A stretch of DNA of 64,000 nt, from contig NZ_AYYK01000016.1 of NCBI RefSeq assembly GCF_001436095.1, positions 1 through 64,000 of the forward strand. Reading direction: 5' to 3'. Of the stretch, positions 27,006 through 36,017 are shown one piece after another. The translations under genes were made by a program, and so were the position numbers. The notes beneath the pieces were generated by a model. The model was not told the DNA's origin. It did no database searches and saw nothing but the letters and a program-made list of their open reading frames with translations. The stretch comes from Lapidilactobacillus dextrinicus DSM 20335 (GTDB lineage Bacteria; Bacillota; Bacilli; Lactobacillales; Lactobacillaceae). Position 1 is the stretch's first letter. Each line of letters opens with the position of its first letter.

Positions 27006-27692
27006 TTAAAGAAAATAATGACGCGTTAACTCTAACGCGGTTTGATCCATAATTTTTTCACCATATTCGCTTAAAATTTCTGGTGTTACCTTAGTTTTAT
27101 TGCCATATTCATGGGCAATAACAAGTGCATTGTCTGGTGTCATTTCCCGCATTTCATCAGTAAATAAAACTAATTCAATATAAAAATCATTTTTATAGCG
27201 ATAGAGATTAGAGACCCCCGCCTCCAAACGCAAAGCATCAGCTAACTGAATCATAGCCTCAAAATCATCTAATTTTAAGACAACATCGCGATAATCCACA
27301 TCTTCATCTTGCAAATAACGACTTAAATCATCGCCGTCGTCATCAGCATCTGATGTTTGCAGAAGCTTTTGTAAGTCATTTAGTTGGTGTTGATTTTTGG
27401 TTACACGGTTCGTTAACGCTTTTGTTAAAGCTGTCTTATCTTCTTTTTCATCATCATCTAATTTACTAATCAACAATTCCAAGCCGTCTTTATTCGGCAT
27501 TACCTGAAAAGTCACGGCATCATTGTTTGCAAACATATGATCAGCATCGACCTCTTCTAAAATACTATAGAAGAATTTCTCTATTTGTTGATGATTACCT
27601 AGCAAATCTAACATTGTTACACCGCGCTCTTCTAAATCGTCAGCGCCTAGAACAACGCGAATCGTATTATCATCGACTCGTTCCATTTCCAT
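27006..27692 (-). CDS. mecA: ClpC adaptor protein MecA
   Basis: A 228-residue adaptor that delivers unfolded or regulatory proteins (such as ComK or ComX and Spx in relatives) to the ClpCP protease. The N-terminal substrate domain begins MEMERVDDNTIRVVLGADDLEERGVTMLDLLG. An acidic linker (around residues 85-125) follows, and the C-terminal ClpC-binding domain contains FDDFEAMIQLAD-like LDDFEAMIQLADAL and FYIELV. The ATG at 27692 follows AGGTGG by five bases; the GTG at 27701 overlaps that site. It lies next to spx in the same direction, a frequent order in Firmicutes. Confidence 0.93.
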   Translation of the reverse strand: MEMERVDDNTIRVVLGADDLEERGVTMLDLLGNHQQIEKFFYSILEEVDADHMFANNDAVTFQVMPNKDGLELLISKLDDDEKEDKTALTKALTNRVTKNQHQLNDLQKLLQTSDADDDGDDLSRYLQDEDVDYRDVVLKLDDFEAMIQLADALRLEAGVSNLYRYKNDFYIELVLFTDEMREMTPDNALVIAHEYGNKTKVTPEILSEYGEKIMDQTALELTRHYFL

Positions 27693-27934
27693 TCGGTCCA
27701 CCTCATTTCTTCAGACCATCCAGTTGTATTAACAACTAGTAGAAGCTATGTTACTTCTCATTTGAGTATACTACATCAACCTTGCGAAAAACACAAAGAA
27801 TTGTTGCTACAATGGTCTATTCTAGAAAAACACAATACGATATTTTAACATAGGACGACCTTAATTAGCGACTAATGACGTTCGACGATTAAAGAGACGC
27901 TGGATAAACAACGATTATTTTAAATAATAGTACT

Positions 27935-27970
27935 AAAAAAGTCCGAGACAAACAATCTGCCCCGAACTTT
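27935..27970 (-). terminator. Terminator after spx
   Basis: AAAGTCCGAGA (27938-27948) pairs with CCCCGAACTTT (27960-27970), with G-U pairs. A T-run follows on the minus strand. Confidence 0.75.
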
Positions 27971-27987
27971 GTTTAACTATTCAAACT

Positions 27988-28386
27988 TTAGAACCCTGCC
28001 ATTAATTGTGCTTGTTGCAACTCCAGAGCTCGAACCTCACGTGGTAAGAACCGACGAATTTCGTCTTCGTTGTAACCGACTTGCAAACGCTTGTCGTCCA
28101 TAATGATAGGCCGACGTAACAAGCCTGGGTTTTTCTCGACTAAATCAAGTAATTCATCCATTGTCAAATCATCCAAATTAATACCTAATTCTTGGAAAAC
28201 TTTTGAACGAGTTGAGATAATTTCTTCCGTACCGTCTTCAGTCATACGTAAGATTTGTTTGATTTCATCTTTGGTCAATGGTTCAGAAAAAATATTCCTT
28301 TCTTTAAAAGGTATATCATGTTCTTTTAACCAGGCCCGTGCCTTGCGGCAAGATGTGCAACTTGGAGATGTATATAAATTTACCAT
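27988..28386 (-). CDS. spx: Transcriptional regulator Spx
   Basis: A 132-residue ArsC-like regulator that binds the alpha subunit of RNA polymerase and controls genes for thiol and disulfide stress. The redox switch Cys10-x-x-Cys13 is present ([10 protein letters not shown]). The remaining family pattern is seen in [28 protein letters not shown], the helix after the central sheet. The C-terminus ends LMAGF, which differs from the LAN-type tail that ClpXP recognises in Bacillus subtilis. It has its own leader of about 70-80 bases and lies upstream of mecA. Confidence 0.94.
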   Translation of the reverse strand: MVNLYTSPSCTSCRKARAWLKEHDIPFKERNIFSEPLTKDEIKQILRMTEDGTEEIISTRSKVFQELGINLDDLTMDELLDLVEKNPGLLRRPIIMDDKRLQVGYNEDEIRRFLPREVRALELQQAQLMAGF

Positions 28387-28726
28387 AACATTCGCTCCTT
28401 TAACAACAAATCTATGATTAATACACTTTAACTTCTTAATTAATTCACAAATCTATTATAACCATAATCTCAATTAATTACTACCCCTTTTTTTAATTTT
28501 TCTATATAAAAAGTATCATAATCAACCTTAAGTCCTAGATGTAATCCTTATTATATCAAGCCTCACAATATTTATCACTGATACAAAGATGTCCTAATCT
28601 TTTTGAAAATAAATTTATGATGTTGATAATTTTTTTCAAATGAAATTTTGTTTCATTGTGAACTCATTCGAAGCAAAAGCCCATGAATAAAGAGTTTAAC
28701 TTACTTTTTTATAGTGAACATTATAA
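28387..28726. other. Intergenic region upstream of spx
   Basis: About 340 AT-rich bases with no gene. On the minus strand a perfect TATAAT (28455-28460) could be the spx -10; the hexamer 17 bases upstream (TAGTAA) is poor. I see no hairpin in the remainder, and no clear terminator for a gene entering from either side. Confidence 0.4.
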
Positions 28727-29461
28727 CTAAAGTGTGATTTGTAACCCGGTTCTAGCCAACTGAATTGGTATACCTTCGGCTTGTTGCGTAGCCTCGGTTA
28801 AAATCTTCTGTTGCTCAATTTGTTGTGGGAGGTGACTTAATAGTAATTGGTGAGCCTGTGCTTCAACTGCAAGCTGACCCGATTGTGCCGCTGTCATATG
28901 CCACATTTTGCCTGTTTTAGTTGAATCAAAGTTAGTATCTGTAATTAGGAGATCCGCATTCTGGGCAAAATCAGCTAATTCTGAAAAATAACGTGTGTCC
29001 GCCGTAAATACTAACACTTTACCTGTTTGATTCATTATGCGCATTGCAAAAGTTGGAACTGGGTGAATCGTTCGACAAAAACTAATTGTCAATGGTCCTA
29101 ACTGCAAAGTATCGTCTGGATCATAGGCCTGACCAACTGTGGCAGTTGGCCAAGTTAAACTGCCAAAATTCAGAGGATCCTCAGTATTACCATAAATTGG
29201 CAACAATGCTTCTTTCCGCTGCCCCTGTCTTAACTGCCAATAATATTGTAAAACCCCAACATCAGCAATATGATCTTGATGATAATGGCTTAAGATAACG
29301 GCATCTAATTGCAAAGGATCCAGCTGCTCCTGCAACACTTTTAAAACGCCACTACCACAATCCAACAGTAAGGCATAACCTTGCTCTTCAATCAAAAAAC
29401 CGGTGGTCCCATCTGTTGCAGTAGGATAGCCGCCATAATAACCCAAAACTGTAACCTTCAT
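28727..29461 (-). CDS. Metallo-beta-lactamase-fold hydrolase (RNase Z/YhfI-like)
   Basis: A 244-residue MBL-fold protein. The metal site H59-x-H61-x-D63-H64 is seen in LSHYHQDHIAD. The remaining ligands fit HPVPTFAMRI (His), FTADTRYFSEL (Asp) and LLLSHLP (His). The N-terminus GYYGGYPTATDGTTGFLIE, with the glycine pattern of YhfI-like proteins, and the short length (an exosite arm is missing) separate it from housekeeping tRNase Z. Known relatives are phosphodiesterases or cyclic-nucleotide-like hydrolases; the substrate here is unknown. It is a single gene between spx and the Bce transporter. Confidence 0.85.
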   Translation of the reverse strand: MKVTVLGYYGGYPTATDGTTGFLIEEQGYALLLDCGSGVLKVLQEQLDPLQLDAVILSHYHQDHIADVGVLQYYWQLRQGQRKEALLPIYGNTEDPLNFGSLTWPTATVGQAYDPDDTLQLGPLTISFCRTIHPVPTFAMRIMNQTGKVLVFTADTRYFSELADFAQNADLLITDTNFDSTKTGKMWHMTAAQSGQLAVEAQAHQLLLSHLPQQIEQQKILTEATQQAEGIPIQLARTGLQITL

Positions 29462-29508
29462 TTTAACAATCCTTTCCCTTATAAAGTTTGATATTAACTC
29501 TTTTATTA

Positions 29509-31569
29509 TTAACGTAGCCTTTGTTCTGAAGGACGTGTTAATTCTACAATTCGTTGATAACGATGAATCGTAAAAATATGAAAAGCCCCATAAATCCCAA
29601 AAACAACCACCGTTAAAATATAAAGTAACCCTAGTTGTAAATGATCTAAATTACCGCCGATAACCCGCATAATTAGTAAACCGTTAATAATTCCAAAAGT
29701 TACTGGTAATAAATAGATTAAAAGACTGTAAGTACTAATAATTTGATTGATTTTAACTTGATCAACGCCCATCTTCTTTAGCGTTAGATATTCATAACGA
29801 TCATTCTCGGCTTCTGCCAATTGCCGTAACGAAAAAATACTAGCCCAAGCAAAGGACATTAAAATACCTAATGTACCAACCACAAAGACCGTCAACCCTA
29901 ATGTACGTTGAATCAAAATATGAGTTGGGCCACGTACATAATAATTGTTGCTTTCATATTGAGTCGTATTATTGTGACTACGCCCTTGATAAATATGCAT
30001 CCTAACTTGACTAAGTTTTTTAGCATCTATGAATTGTAACTGCCGAACTGCCTTATTAGCATAAGAAGCCTCATCGATAGCACTTAATGTTTTACCAGCC
30101 GGTGCAATTTTTCTAATGGCATAAGCTAATAATTCGCGAGAATTCTGACTGCTCAATTGTTTAAAAACATGATCAGAAACCACCAACAAATTATCGAAGA
30201 ATAAATAACCGCCTAATGGGTAAGCTCGTGAATAAGCAACTATTTGTAAGTTATGAATTGCGGATTGTGCCAACTGAATTTTATTTTGTAACAGAACTTG
30301 AACAGGTACCCGTTGTAAATAAAAATCCCGCGAAACATACAAAGCTTGTTTATCGGTTAACGCTAACCTAGGTAAATTAGGTTGATGCTGGCGAGCATTT
30401 CGATAATCTTGTAGGGAAATAACTTCAATTGGTAGTGAGTGCCCTTGCATGATTTTTTTAGCTTGAGGTCCCTGTAATTGCGCCGCTGTAATTTTGATCG
30501 TGAAATTGGTTAGTCGTTTACTCTTACCGCCATTAGCATGAATTTTTCGTAAAATTGTATCTTGGTTTTGATAATCAGTTACCAAGTCAATTGGTGTATC
30601 TTCTTGAACTGTCCGATTGCCAAAAGCATATAAAACCGCAGCTAGTCCTAACATCACAATCGAGGCCGTCACAAATAACGTCGTTAAAGTTAAGGATTGA
30701 TGATGTTCTGCAAATTCATCACCGGTAATGGCAAAGTCTAATAAATGACGACGTGATACAGGACAACGCCGACTTCTAAGCCAACGTAAAAATGAGGGCA
30801 GACTATTTTGATAGGTTAACCAAACACCTAATAACAGCGTCACAATAATTAAAAAAGTAGCGTAAGAAGCCGGCTGATTAATTTGCAATGTCTCTAAAAA
30901 ACGGAACCAATTAAACCGCAACAAAAGAAAATGGCAAGTCACTAGTAAAAGCGGTCCGAGCCACGCTAAAAATCTATTAATTAGCGTTGATTGTTGTATT
31001 TGATAATTATTCTCGGGATAAAGTAGCCGAACAATCCGCAAACTTGCAATCCGTGCCGAATCAATTAATGAAGCTAACAAATAAACCCCAATAAAACTAC
31101 CAGCGGTAATCAACAAAGCTGGTAGTGAAAACCAATGATTAGTCTCAGCAACAACGCCCATTAAACGTAGCAATAGCATCGTGTAAAGCTTGCTAAATAG
31201 CAGTCCTAAAATTAAGCCAATACTTAACTGTAACCCTTCAACAAAAAAAGTTTCGCACGAAAACAACGCTGCCAACTGTGGTCTAGTCAATCCGGAAAGC
31301 AACAAAACCCCCATTTCCTGATGTTGCTGTTTCATAAAAAAACGATTTGCGTAGACAATAATGGCGAAGCTAAATAAAACAATCGCAATAAACAAAACAA
31401 CTAACAGGCTCAGCGTATTGTCAAAACTGACTAATTTACGTAAATGGTGATCATGATAGGCGGATAAACTAGCATAAGCCACCATAATTAATAAAGAAAT
31501 CGCCACAATATAAAGTGAGCGACCAATTAAATGGCGGCGAAAGTTGCGATAGGCTGTTTTAAGAATCAC
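29509..31569 (-). CDS. ABC transporter permease of the BceB family
   Basis: A 686-residue FtsX-type permease with about ten hydrophobic segments. A large extracytoplasmic domain lies between segments seven and eight (about residues 315-545), the mark of BceB-type transporters that free lipid-linked targets from peptide antibiotics and also signal to a BceS-type kinase. The GTG start at 31569 overlaps the ATPase gene by 11 bases and follows GGGGGAG. It forms a transporter with that ATPase. Bacitracin or a lantibiotic-like peptide are possible ligands, but this cannot be decided from sequence. Confidence 0.88.
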   Translation of the reverse strand: MILKTAYRNFRRHLIGRSLYIVAISLLIMVAYASLSAYHDHHLRKLVSFDNTLSLLVVLFIAIVLFSFAIIVYANRFFMKQQHQEMGVLLLSGLTRPQLAALFSCETFFVEGLQLSIGLILGLLFSKLYTMLLLRLMGVVAETNHWFSLPALLITAGSFIGVYLLASLIDSARIASLRIVRLLYPENNYQIQQSTLINRFLAWLGPLLLVTCHFLLLRFNWFRFLETLQINQPASYATFLIIVTLLLGVWLTYQNSLPSFLRWLRSRRCPVSRRHLLDFAITGDEFAEHHQSLTLTTLFVTASIVMLGLAAVLYAFGNRTVQEDTPIDLVTDYQNQDTILRKIHANGGKSKRLTNFTIKITAAQLQGPQAKKIMQGHSLPIEVISLQDYRNARQHQPNLPRLALTDKQALYVSRDFYLQRVPVQVLLQNKIQLAQSAIHNLQIVAYSRAYPLGGYLFFDNLLVVSDHVFKQLSSQNSRELLAYAIRKIAPAGKTLSAIDEASYANKAVRQLQFIDAKKLSQVRMHIYQGRSHNNTTQYESNNYYVRGPTHILIQRTLGLTVFVVGTLGILMSFAWASIFSLRQLAEAENDRYEYLTLKKMGVDQVKINQIISTYSLLIYLLPVTFGIINGLLIMRVIGGNLDHLQLGLLYILTVVVFGIYGAFHIFTIHRYQRIVELTRPSEQRLR

Positions 31570-32323
31570 GTTGCATCACTCCCCCACCAATAGCAGCTTG
31601 CATGTCAATAATTTGGTTGAAGAACTTTTGGCGGGTACCAGAACGTACAACTTCCGAGAAGAAAGCACCATCTTTGATGAACAAGATCCGATTACAGTAG
31701 CTAGCTGTAAATGCATCATGGGTTACCATCATAATGGTGGTTTCATCTTCTAAATTAATCGTGGCTAAATATTGCAATAACTCTGTAGCCGACTTTGAAT
31801 CCAAACTTCCAGTTGGTTCATCAGCAAATAAGATTTGTGGCTTGGTCATTAAAGCACGAGCCGCTGAAACTCGCTGCTTTTGGCCAATTGATAATTCATT
31901 AGGATAACGGTTAAGTAAAGTCGTTAATGCTAATTGGTCACTGAAATATGCCAAACGCGTTTCAATTTCACTAGTTGGCAGCTTAGTTAAAGTTAACGGG
32001 AAAATAATGTTTTCTCTGACAGTCAGTGCTGTTAGCAAATTAAAATCTTGAAAAATAAAACCAATTTGATCACGGCGAAAACTGGCTAACTCGCTTTCAG
32101 ACAAATGCGTAATCTCCTGACCTGCCAGAAAGACTTGACCAGTTGTTGGTTGGTCAATTGTTGAAACAATGTTCAATAGTGTGGTTTTGCCTGCACCGGA
32201 AGGCCCCATGATACCCACAAATTCACCACGATCAATTTTAAAACTCAAGTTATTAAGTGCTCTCACTAAGGTAGCTCGAGCCCCAAAATTCTTAGATACT
32301 TGTTTAACCTCAACCATTCGCAT
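31559..32323 (-). CDS. ABC transporter ATP-binding protein of the BceA family
   Basis: A 254-residue ATPase. Walker A reads GPSGAGKTT (residues about 40-48), the Q-loop FIFQDFNLL, and Walker B ILFADEPTGSLD; the H-loop is MVTHD. The signature is LSIGQKQR, where most paralogues have LSGGQ. It couples hydrolysis to the BceB-type permease that overlaps its end. AGGAGG lies seven bases before the ATG. The gene follows the nucleoside deoxyribosyltransferase gene by 48 bases in the same direction, so the three may share a transcript. Confidence 0.92.
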   Translation of the reverse strand: MRMVEVKQVSKNFGARATLVRALNNLSFKIDRGEFVGIMGPSGAGKTTLLNIVSTIDQPTTGQVFLAGQEITHLSESELASFRRDQIGFIFQDFNLLTALTVRENIIFPLTLTKLPTSEIETRLAYFSDQLALTTLLNRYPNELSIGQKQRVSAARALMTKPQILFADEPTGSLDSKSATELLQYLATINLEDETTIMMVTHDAFTASYCNRILFIKDGAFFSEVVRSGTRQKFFNQIIDMQAAIGGGVMQRDS

Positions 32324-32371
32324 GGGAAACCCTCCTGACTTTAATATCTCATTTGATAAAGATGCCTACTT

Positions 32372-32872
32372 TTAAATTACCGGACCTTGATACGCACGAA
32401 CAGGAATCTGCTCAAAATTTAAATGGCGTAATTCCAAAGGTTGATCTGTAAAATAAGTCGTTGCCTCAGCAAGCATCAAGTTCAATCGTTCAGCTTCCTG
32501 AGCCACAACCACAACTGGTAAGGGCGGTAAAGATTGTGGTGCACGTTGCCACTCGTTACGAGCATGCCAGTAACCGACTTCAAAAGCAGTTCCATCGTCT
32601 GACCCATTAAGATTAGTTTCAGAATCAGCAATAACCACCAAGACGTCTGCACCATTTAATCCATCTAAGTCACATTGAAAAACTTGCCGCCGCCATTCTG
32701 GTGACATTGGCGTTAATTTTTGAATGGCTGGATCTTGATCTGTTTCATCCTTGGGACTAAAAACCGCATCGACCGTCGGATTACACTCTAGCAATGCTTT
32801 GATTTGGGCAACGCGACGTGCTTCAATACCAAACTTATCAAAAAATGGACCTGCTAAATATATTTTTACCAT
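32372..32872 (-). CDS. Nucleoside 2-deoxyribosyltransferase
   Basis: A 166-residue enzyme that exchanges the base of 2'-deoxynucleosides in purine and pyrimidine salvage, a pathway typical of lactobacilli. The N-terminal KIYLAGPFFD begins the Rossmann-like fold. DDGTAFEVGYWHARN holds the catalytic glutamate, and ADVLVVIADSE is the central strand. The start at ATG 32872 follows AAGGTGAG; an in-frame start nine bases earlier overlaps that site. It is placed immediately before the Bce-type transporter genes, in a region whose other genes concern peptide stress. Confidence 0.9.
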   Translation of the reverse strand: MVKIYLAGPFFDKFGIEARRVAQIKALLECNPTVDAVFSPKDETDQDPAIQKLTPMSPEWRRQVFQCDLDGLNGADVLVVIADSETNLNGSDDGTAFEVGYWHARNEWQRAPQSLPPLPVVVVAQEAERLNLMLAEATTYFTDQPLELRHLNFEQIPVRAYQGPVI

Positions 32873-33070
32873 TGAACTCACCTTGATTTTTTCAATTTAT
32901 TTGTTAATTTTGTTGGTCATATTCTTATATTGAGCATACTATAATTACACCAAAAAACAACGCTTACTAACAAATAGTTTTATAAGCCAGTATCTAATCT
33001 AACAACGTATAGAGGACACTTTTATTATTGCCTAGTTCTTTAAAATCATTAAGAGAATAATAATTTACCT

Positions 33071-33085
33071 ATCTCGTTGCGAGAT
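33071..33085. promoter_or_regulatory. Inverted repeat upstream of the Bce-type response regulator
   Basis: ATCTCG and CGAGAT flank TTG, forming a 15-base dyad about 105 bases before the GTG start. It is a candidate operator within the divergent region between the deoxyribosyltransferase and the two-component genes. No gene lies in 32873-33191. Confidence 0.4.
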
Positions 33086-33191
33086 TATAAAATTCAGCAA
33101 AAATAAAATCATTTTACAATCAGGCGATTATTTGTGTTTTGGCTGTAAAACCAGTAACATAAAAGCAGAATTAACAAGGAGGCGGGATATT

Positions 33192-33866
33192 GTGTACAAA
33201 GTAATGATCGTAGAAGATGATCAAACAATCGCCCAATTAATTGCTGAAAATATCGAAAAATGGCAGCTTAGCGCTTATGTTATTCAGGACTTCAACCAAG
33301 TTGACACTGAATTTAAATTGCAAAAGCCTGATCTTGTCTTAATGGATATTAACTTACCAGTCTATGATGGCTATTACTGGAATCAAAAAATTCATGATAA
33401 TTCTGAAGTTCCGATCATTTTTATCTCATCTCGCAACACCAATATGGATATGGTGATGGCAATGAATATGGGCGCTGATGACTTTGTCAATAAGCCATTT
33501 TCGATGGAAGTGTTAATGGCCAAGATTAATGCGTTATTACGCCGAACTTACGGCTATCACGAACAAAACACCAGTTATTTAGAACATAAGGGTTTAAAAC
33601 TTAATTTGCAAAGTGGGGACGCGCAATTTGGTGACCAAGTCATTAACCTTTCCAAAAACGAATATAAATTACTTCAATTTATGATGCATTCACCCGGTAA
33701 AATCATTTCCCGAGACCGCTTATTACGTGAGTTATGGGAAGATGAACGTTTCGTTGACGATAATACCTTAACTGTCAACGTTAATCGTTTACGTCGTAAA
33801 ATTGAACAAGTTGGCTTAAAAGACTTCATCGTCACTAAAGTTGGTCAGGGTTATTTAATACCTTAA
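33192..33866 (+). CDS. OmpR-family response regulator (BceR-like)
   Basis: A 224-residue regulator. The receiver domain (residues 1-120) has Asp9/Asp10, the phosphoacceptor Asp52 in VLMDINLP, the switch Ser in IFISSRN and Lys in NKPF. The winged-helix domain (about 130-224) shows LSKNEYKLLQFMM, SRDRLLRELWEDERFVDDNTLTVNVNRLRRK. The GTG at 33192 lies nine bases after GGAGG; a longer reading begins with 20 residues unlike the family. The short BceS-like kinase follows 65 bases later. Together with BceA and BceB, transcribed the other way, it forms a typical peptide-antibiotic sensing module. Confidence 0.9.
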   Translation: MYKVMIVEDDQTIAQLIAENIEKWQLSAYVIQDFNQVDTEFKLQKPDLVLMDINLPVYDGYYWNQKIHDNSEVPIIFISSRNTNMDMVMAMNMGADDFVNKPFSMEVLMAKINALLRRTYGYHEQNTSYLEHKGLKLNLQSGDAQFGDQVINLSKNEYKLLQFMMHSPGKIISRDRLLRELWEDERFVDDNTLTVNVNRLRRKIEQVGLKDFIVTKVGQGYLIP

Positions 33867-33931
33867 CCTGTTTTTCTTGTGTGAAGCGATGATGATACAA
33901 CGAATCCCAGTTTGATGTAGAAAGGACTATT

Positions 33932-34984
33932 ATGACTTTTCGCTTTTTCTTACGAGATCACTTATTACAAATTGTTTTTTGGTTAATCGGCTTATTACTT
34001 TTAAATCTATTAATTTGGTTAGATCCCTCGCATACGTTGTCTTTAGTCAATCTTTTTTATTTAGATTTACTAATGGTACTTTTTTTGGGGGTCTTCTTAT
34101 TTATTTTATATCTAAATCGCCGGCGATGGTTTCAAGAAATTGATCAAAAAATTAAAAATCCTGATAATATCTTAAATTCACCACTCGAAGATGCGCATAC
34201 TTATAGTGAACAACAAGTTCAAACTTATGGGCAAACTTTAATCGATACTCATCGCCAAATTTTAAATAATATTGTGGCTGAACAAGGTGATCAACGGGAA
34301 TTTATTGACAGTTGGGTCCATGATATCAAGGTTCCCTTAGCGGCTCTTACATTAATTAGCGATGATCTTGAATTAGATATTGGCGAACAAAAATATTACC
34401 AGTTAACTAACGAAATTAATCGCATTAACCATTATGTCGAAGAAGTTCTTTATTATTCAAGATTGAGTAATTTTGCTAATGATTACTTAATTGCCCAATA
34501 TGATTTGAAATCAATTGTTAATCCTGTTATTCGCGACAATATGAATTATTTCATTCATAAACACATTCAATTGAAACAAGAAAAGCTTGATTATACTGTT
34601 TTAACTGATCAAAAATGGTTAGGCTTTATCATCCAACAAATTTTAAGTAATGGTTTAAAATATACGCCGGAAAATGGTACTATTACTATTAACGTTGTCA
34701 CTACTTCGCAGGACTTACAATTACGCATTGCGGATACTGGTGTTGGCATTAGCGAAGCAGATCTGCCCCGCATATTTGAAAAAGGTTTTACCGGCGAGAA
34801 TGGACGTCATGCCGATACACACGCCACTGGCCTAGGTCTATACTTAGCAGCTAAACTTGCTAAAAAACTAGGTCATACTTTATCAGCATCATCTGAAGTT
34901 GGCATCGGTACCACGATTACCATTCATTTTCCCATACTGAGCTATTACAATAGTCCAGGCAGTAGACAGCGGCTACAACCATAA
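33932..34984 (+). CDS. Intramembrane-sensing histidine kinase (BceS-like)
   Basis: A 350-residue kinase with two N-terminal hydrophobic segments (residues about 12-30 and 37-60) joined by almost no extracellular loop, as in BceS. Such kinases receive the signal from the BceAB transporter. The phosphoacceptor His130 lies in SWVHDIKVPLAAL, the N box in IIQQILSNGLKYTPENG, and the ATP lid in IADTGVGISEADLPRIFEKGFTG, with GLGLYLAAKLA at the G2 box. AGAAAGGA precedes the ATG. It is the second gene of the pair with the response regulator. Confidence 0.91.
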   Translation: MTFRFFLRDHLLQIVFWLIGLLLLNLLIWLDPSHTLSLVNLFYLDLLMVLFLGVFLFILYLNRRRWFQEIDQKIKNPDNILNSPLEDAHTYSEQQVQTYGQTLIDTHRQILNNIVAEQGDQREFIDSWVHDIKVPLAALTLISDDLELDIGEQKYYQLTNEINRINHYVEEVLYYSRLSNFANDYLIAQYDLKSIVNPVIRDNMNYFIHKHIQLKQEKLDYTVLTDQKWLGFIIQQILSNGLKYTPENGTITINVVTTSQDLQLRIADTGVGISEADLPRIFEKGFTGENGRHADTHATGLGLYLAAKLAKKLGHTLSASSEVGIGTTITIHFPILSYYNSPGSRQRLQP

Positions 34985-35055
34985 CGCCGTTATCTGATTC
35001 AACTCAACTTTATTAAACTGAACTTATTAATTCCTAATAAATCGAGGTTTTTATC

Positions 35056-35874
35056 ATGACAAATGATTATATTCAAGCTTTAACAATTGCTGGTAATGAT
35101 TCTGACGGCAGCGCAGGAATGCCTGCTGACTTACACAGTTTCTTTTGCCGTAATGTTTATGGAATGGGCTTAATTACTTCTGCCGTAGCAGGTAATTCTT
35201 ATCAAATTGAAGCAGCCCATATTATGCCCGCATCGTTTATTGAACAACAATTTAAGACCTTGGCCAAAGACTTCAAGATTCGCGCTAGTAAAACAGGCAT
35301 GCTTGCTAACGAAGAAGTCATTAATGTGGTTGCAGATAATTATCAAAAAGTCGACTTCGGTCCGCTAGTGGTTGATCCGGTAATCATTACCAAACATGGG
35401 GCAATGTTATTAGAACAAAGTGCCTATGAAACTTTCCGAGAGAAATTATTACCACTGGCCACCGTCTTAACCCCTAATTTTTATGAAGCTCAAAAATTAA
35501 CAGAATTACCTTTAGCAACACCAGCAGAAATTGCTCAGGGTGCTAAAATTCTCCAAAAGTTAGGGGCTAAAAACGTCATGATTAAAGGCCGTCATGATGA
35601 TGAAAACCAAAAAGAAGTAACAGATTATATTCTGCTAGAAAATGGCGATAGCTTTACGTTAACTGAATCATATGTTCATACTGATCGGGTTAACGGTACT
35701 GGTGATACCTTATCGGCTGTTATTACTGCCGAACTAGCTAAGGGGCAAGATGTCGCTACTGCGATTAAAACGGCTAAGAAATTTGTTCATGCAGCAATTG
35801 CCAACCCCATTGAAGTTGGGCATCAATTTGGTCCGATTAATCACTGGGCTGCCGCTGAAAAAAGCAATGATTAA
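35056..35874 (+). CDS. ThiD/PdxK-type kinase (hydroxymethylpyrimidine or pyridoxine kinase)
   Basis: A 272-residue ribokinase-fold kinase. The N-terminal LTIAGNDSDGSAGMPADLHSF corresponds to the AGSDSSGGAGIQADLKTF signature of ThiD. VVDPVIITKHGAMLL is the mid-domain, LTPNFYEAQKL the nucleotide side, and RVNGTGDTLSAVITAELA the anion hole with the catalytic Asp. Many lactobacilli annotate this group as pyridoxine kinase, and both vitamin B6 and thiamin pyrimidine activity are known in the family. No thiamin or B6 genes lie nearby, so the substrate stays open. It lies 71 bases after the kinase gene and ends in its own terminator. Confidence 0.85.
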   Translation: MTNDYIQALTIAGNDSDGSAGMPADLHSFFCRNVYGMGLITSAVAGNSYQIEAAHIMPASFIEQQFKTLAKDFKIRASKTGMLANEEVINVVADNYQKVDFGPLVVDPVIITKHGAMLLEQSAYETFREKLLPLATVLTPNFYEAQKLTELPLATPAEIAQGAKILQKLGAKNVMIKGRHDDENQKEVTDYILLENGDSFTLTESYVHTDRVNGTGDTLSAVITAELAKGQDVATAIKTAKKFVHAAIANPIEVGHQFGPINHWAAAEKSND

Positions 35875-35893
35875 TATTCTCAATAACAACTCC

Positions 35894-35936
35894 AACGTAA
35901 GTTTAACTAGTCTCTAGTTAGGTTTACGTTTTTTTA
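35894..35936 (+). terminator. Terminator of the ThiD/PdxK-type gene
   Basis: AACGTAAGTTTAACTAG pairs with CTAGTTAGGTTTACGTT, with three G-U pairs and loop TCT. A T-run follows. Confidence 0.85.
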
Positions 35937-35953
35937 TTTCTCACGAGAATGAA

Positions 35954-35999
35954 AAAGGTTCATGCATACAACTAAAATTAGTTGTATACATGAACCTTT
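35954..35999 (-). terminator. Terminator of the arylsulfotransferase gene
   Basis: AAAGGTTCATG... and ...CATGAACCTTT form a long, near-perfect stem. A T-run follows on the minus strand. It stands back to back with the terminator at 35894. Confidence 0.85.
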
Positions 36000-36017
36000 A
36001 CTTAATCGGCTAATCTT

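Noticed and set aside
28727-29461. Housekeeping ribonuclease Z
   Set aside because: The protein is shorter than the usual about 310 residues and lacks the exosite arm; it fits the YhfI-like group better.
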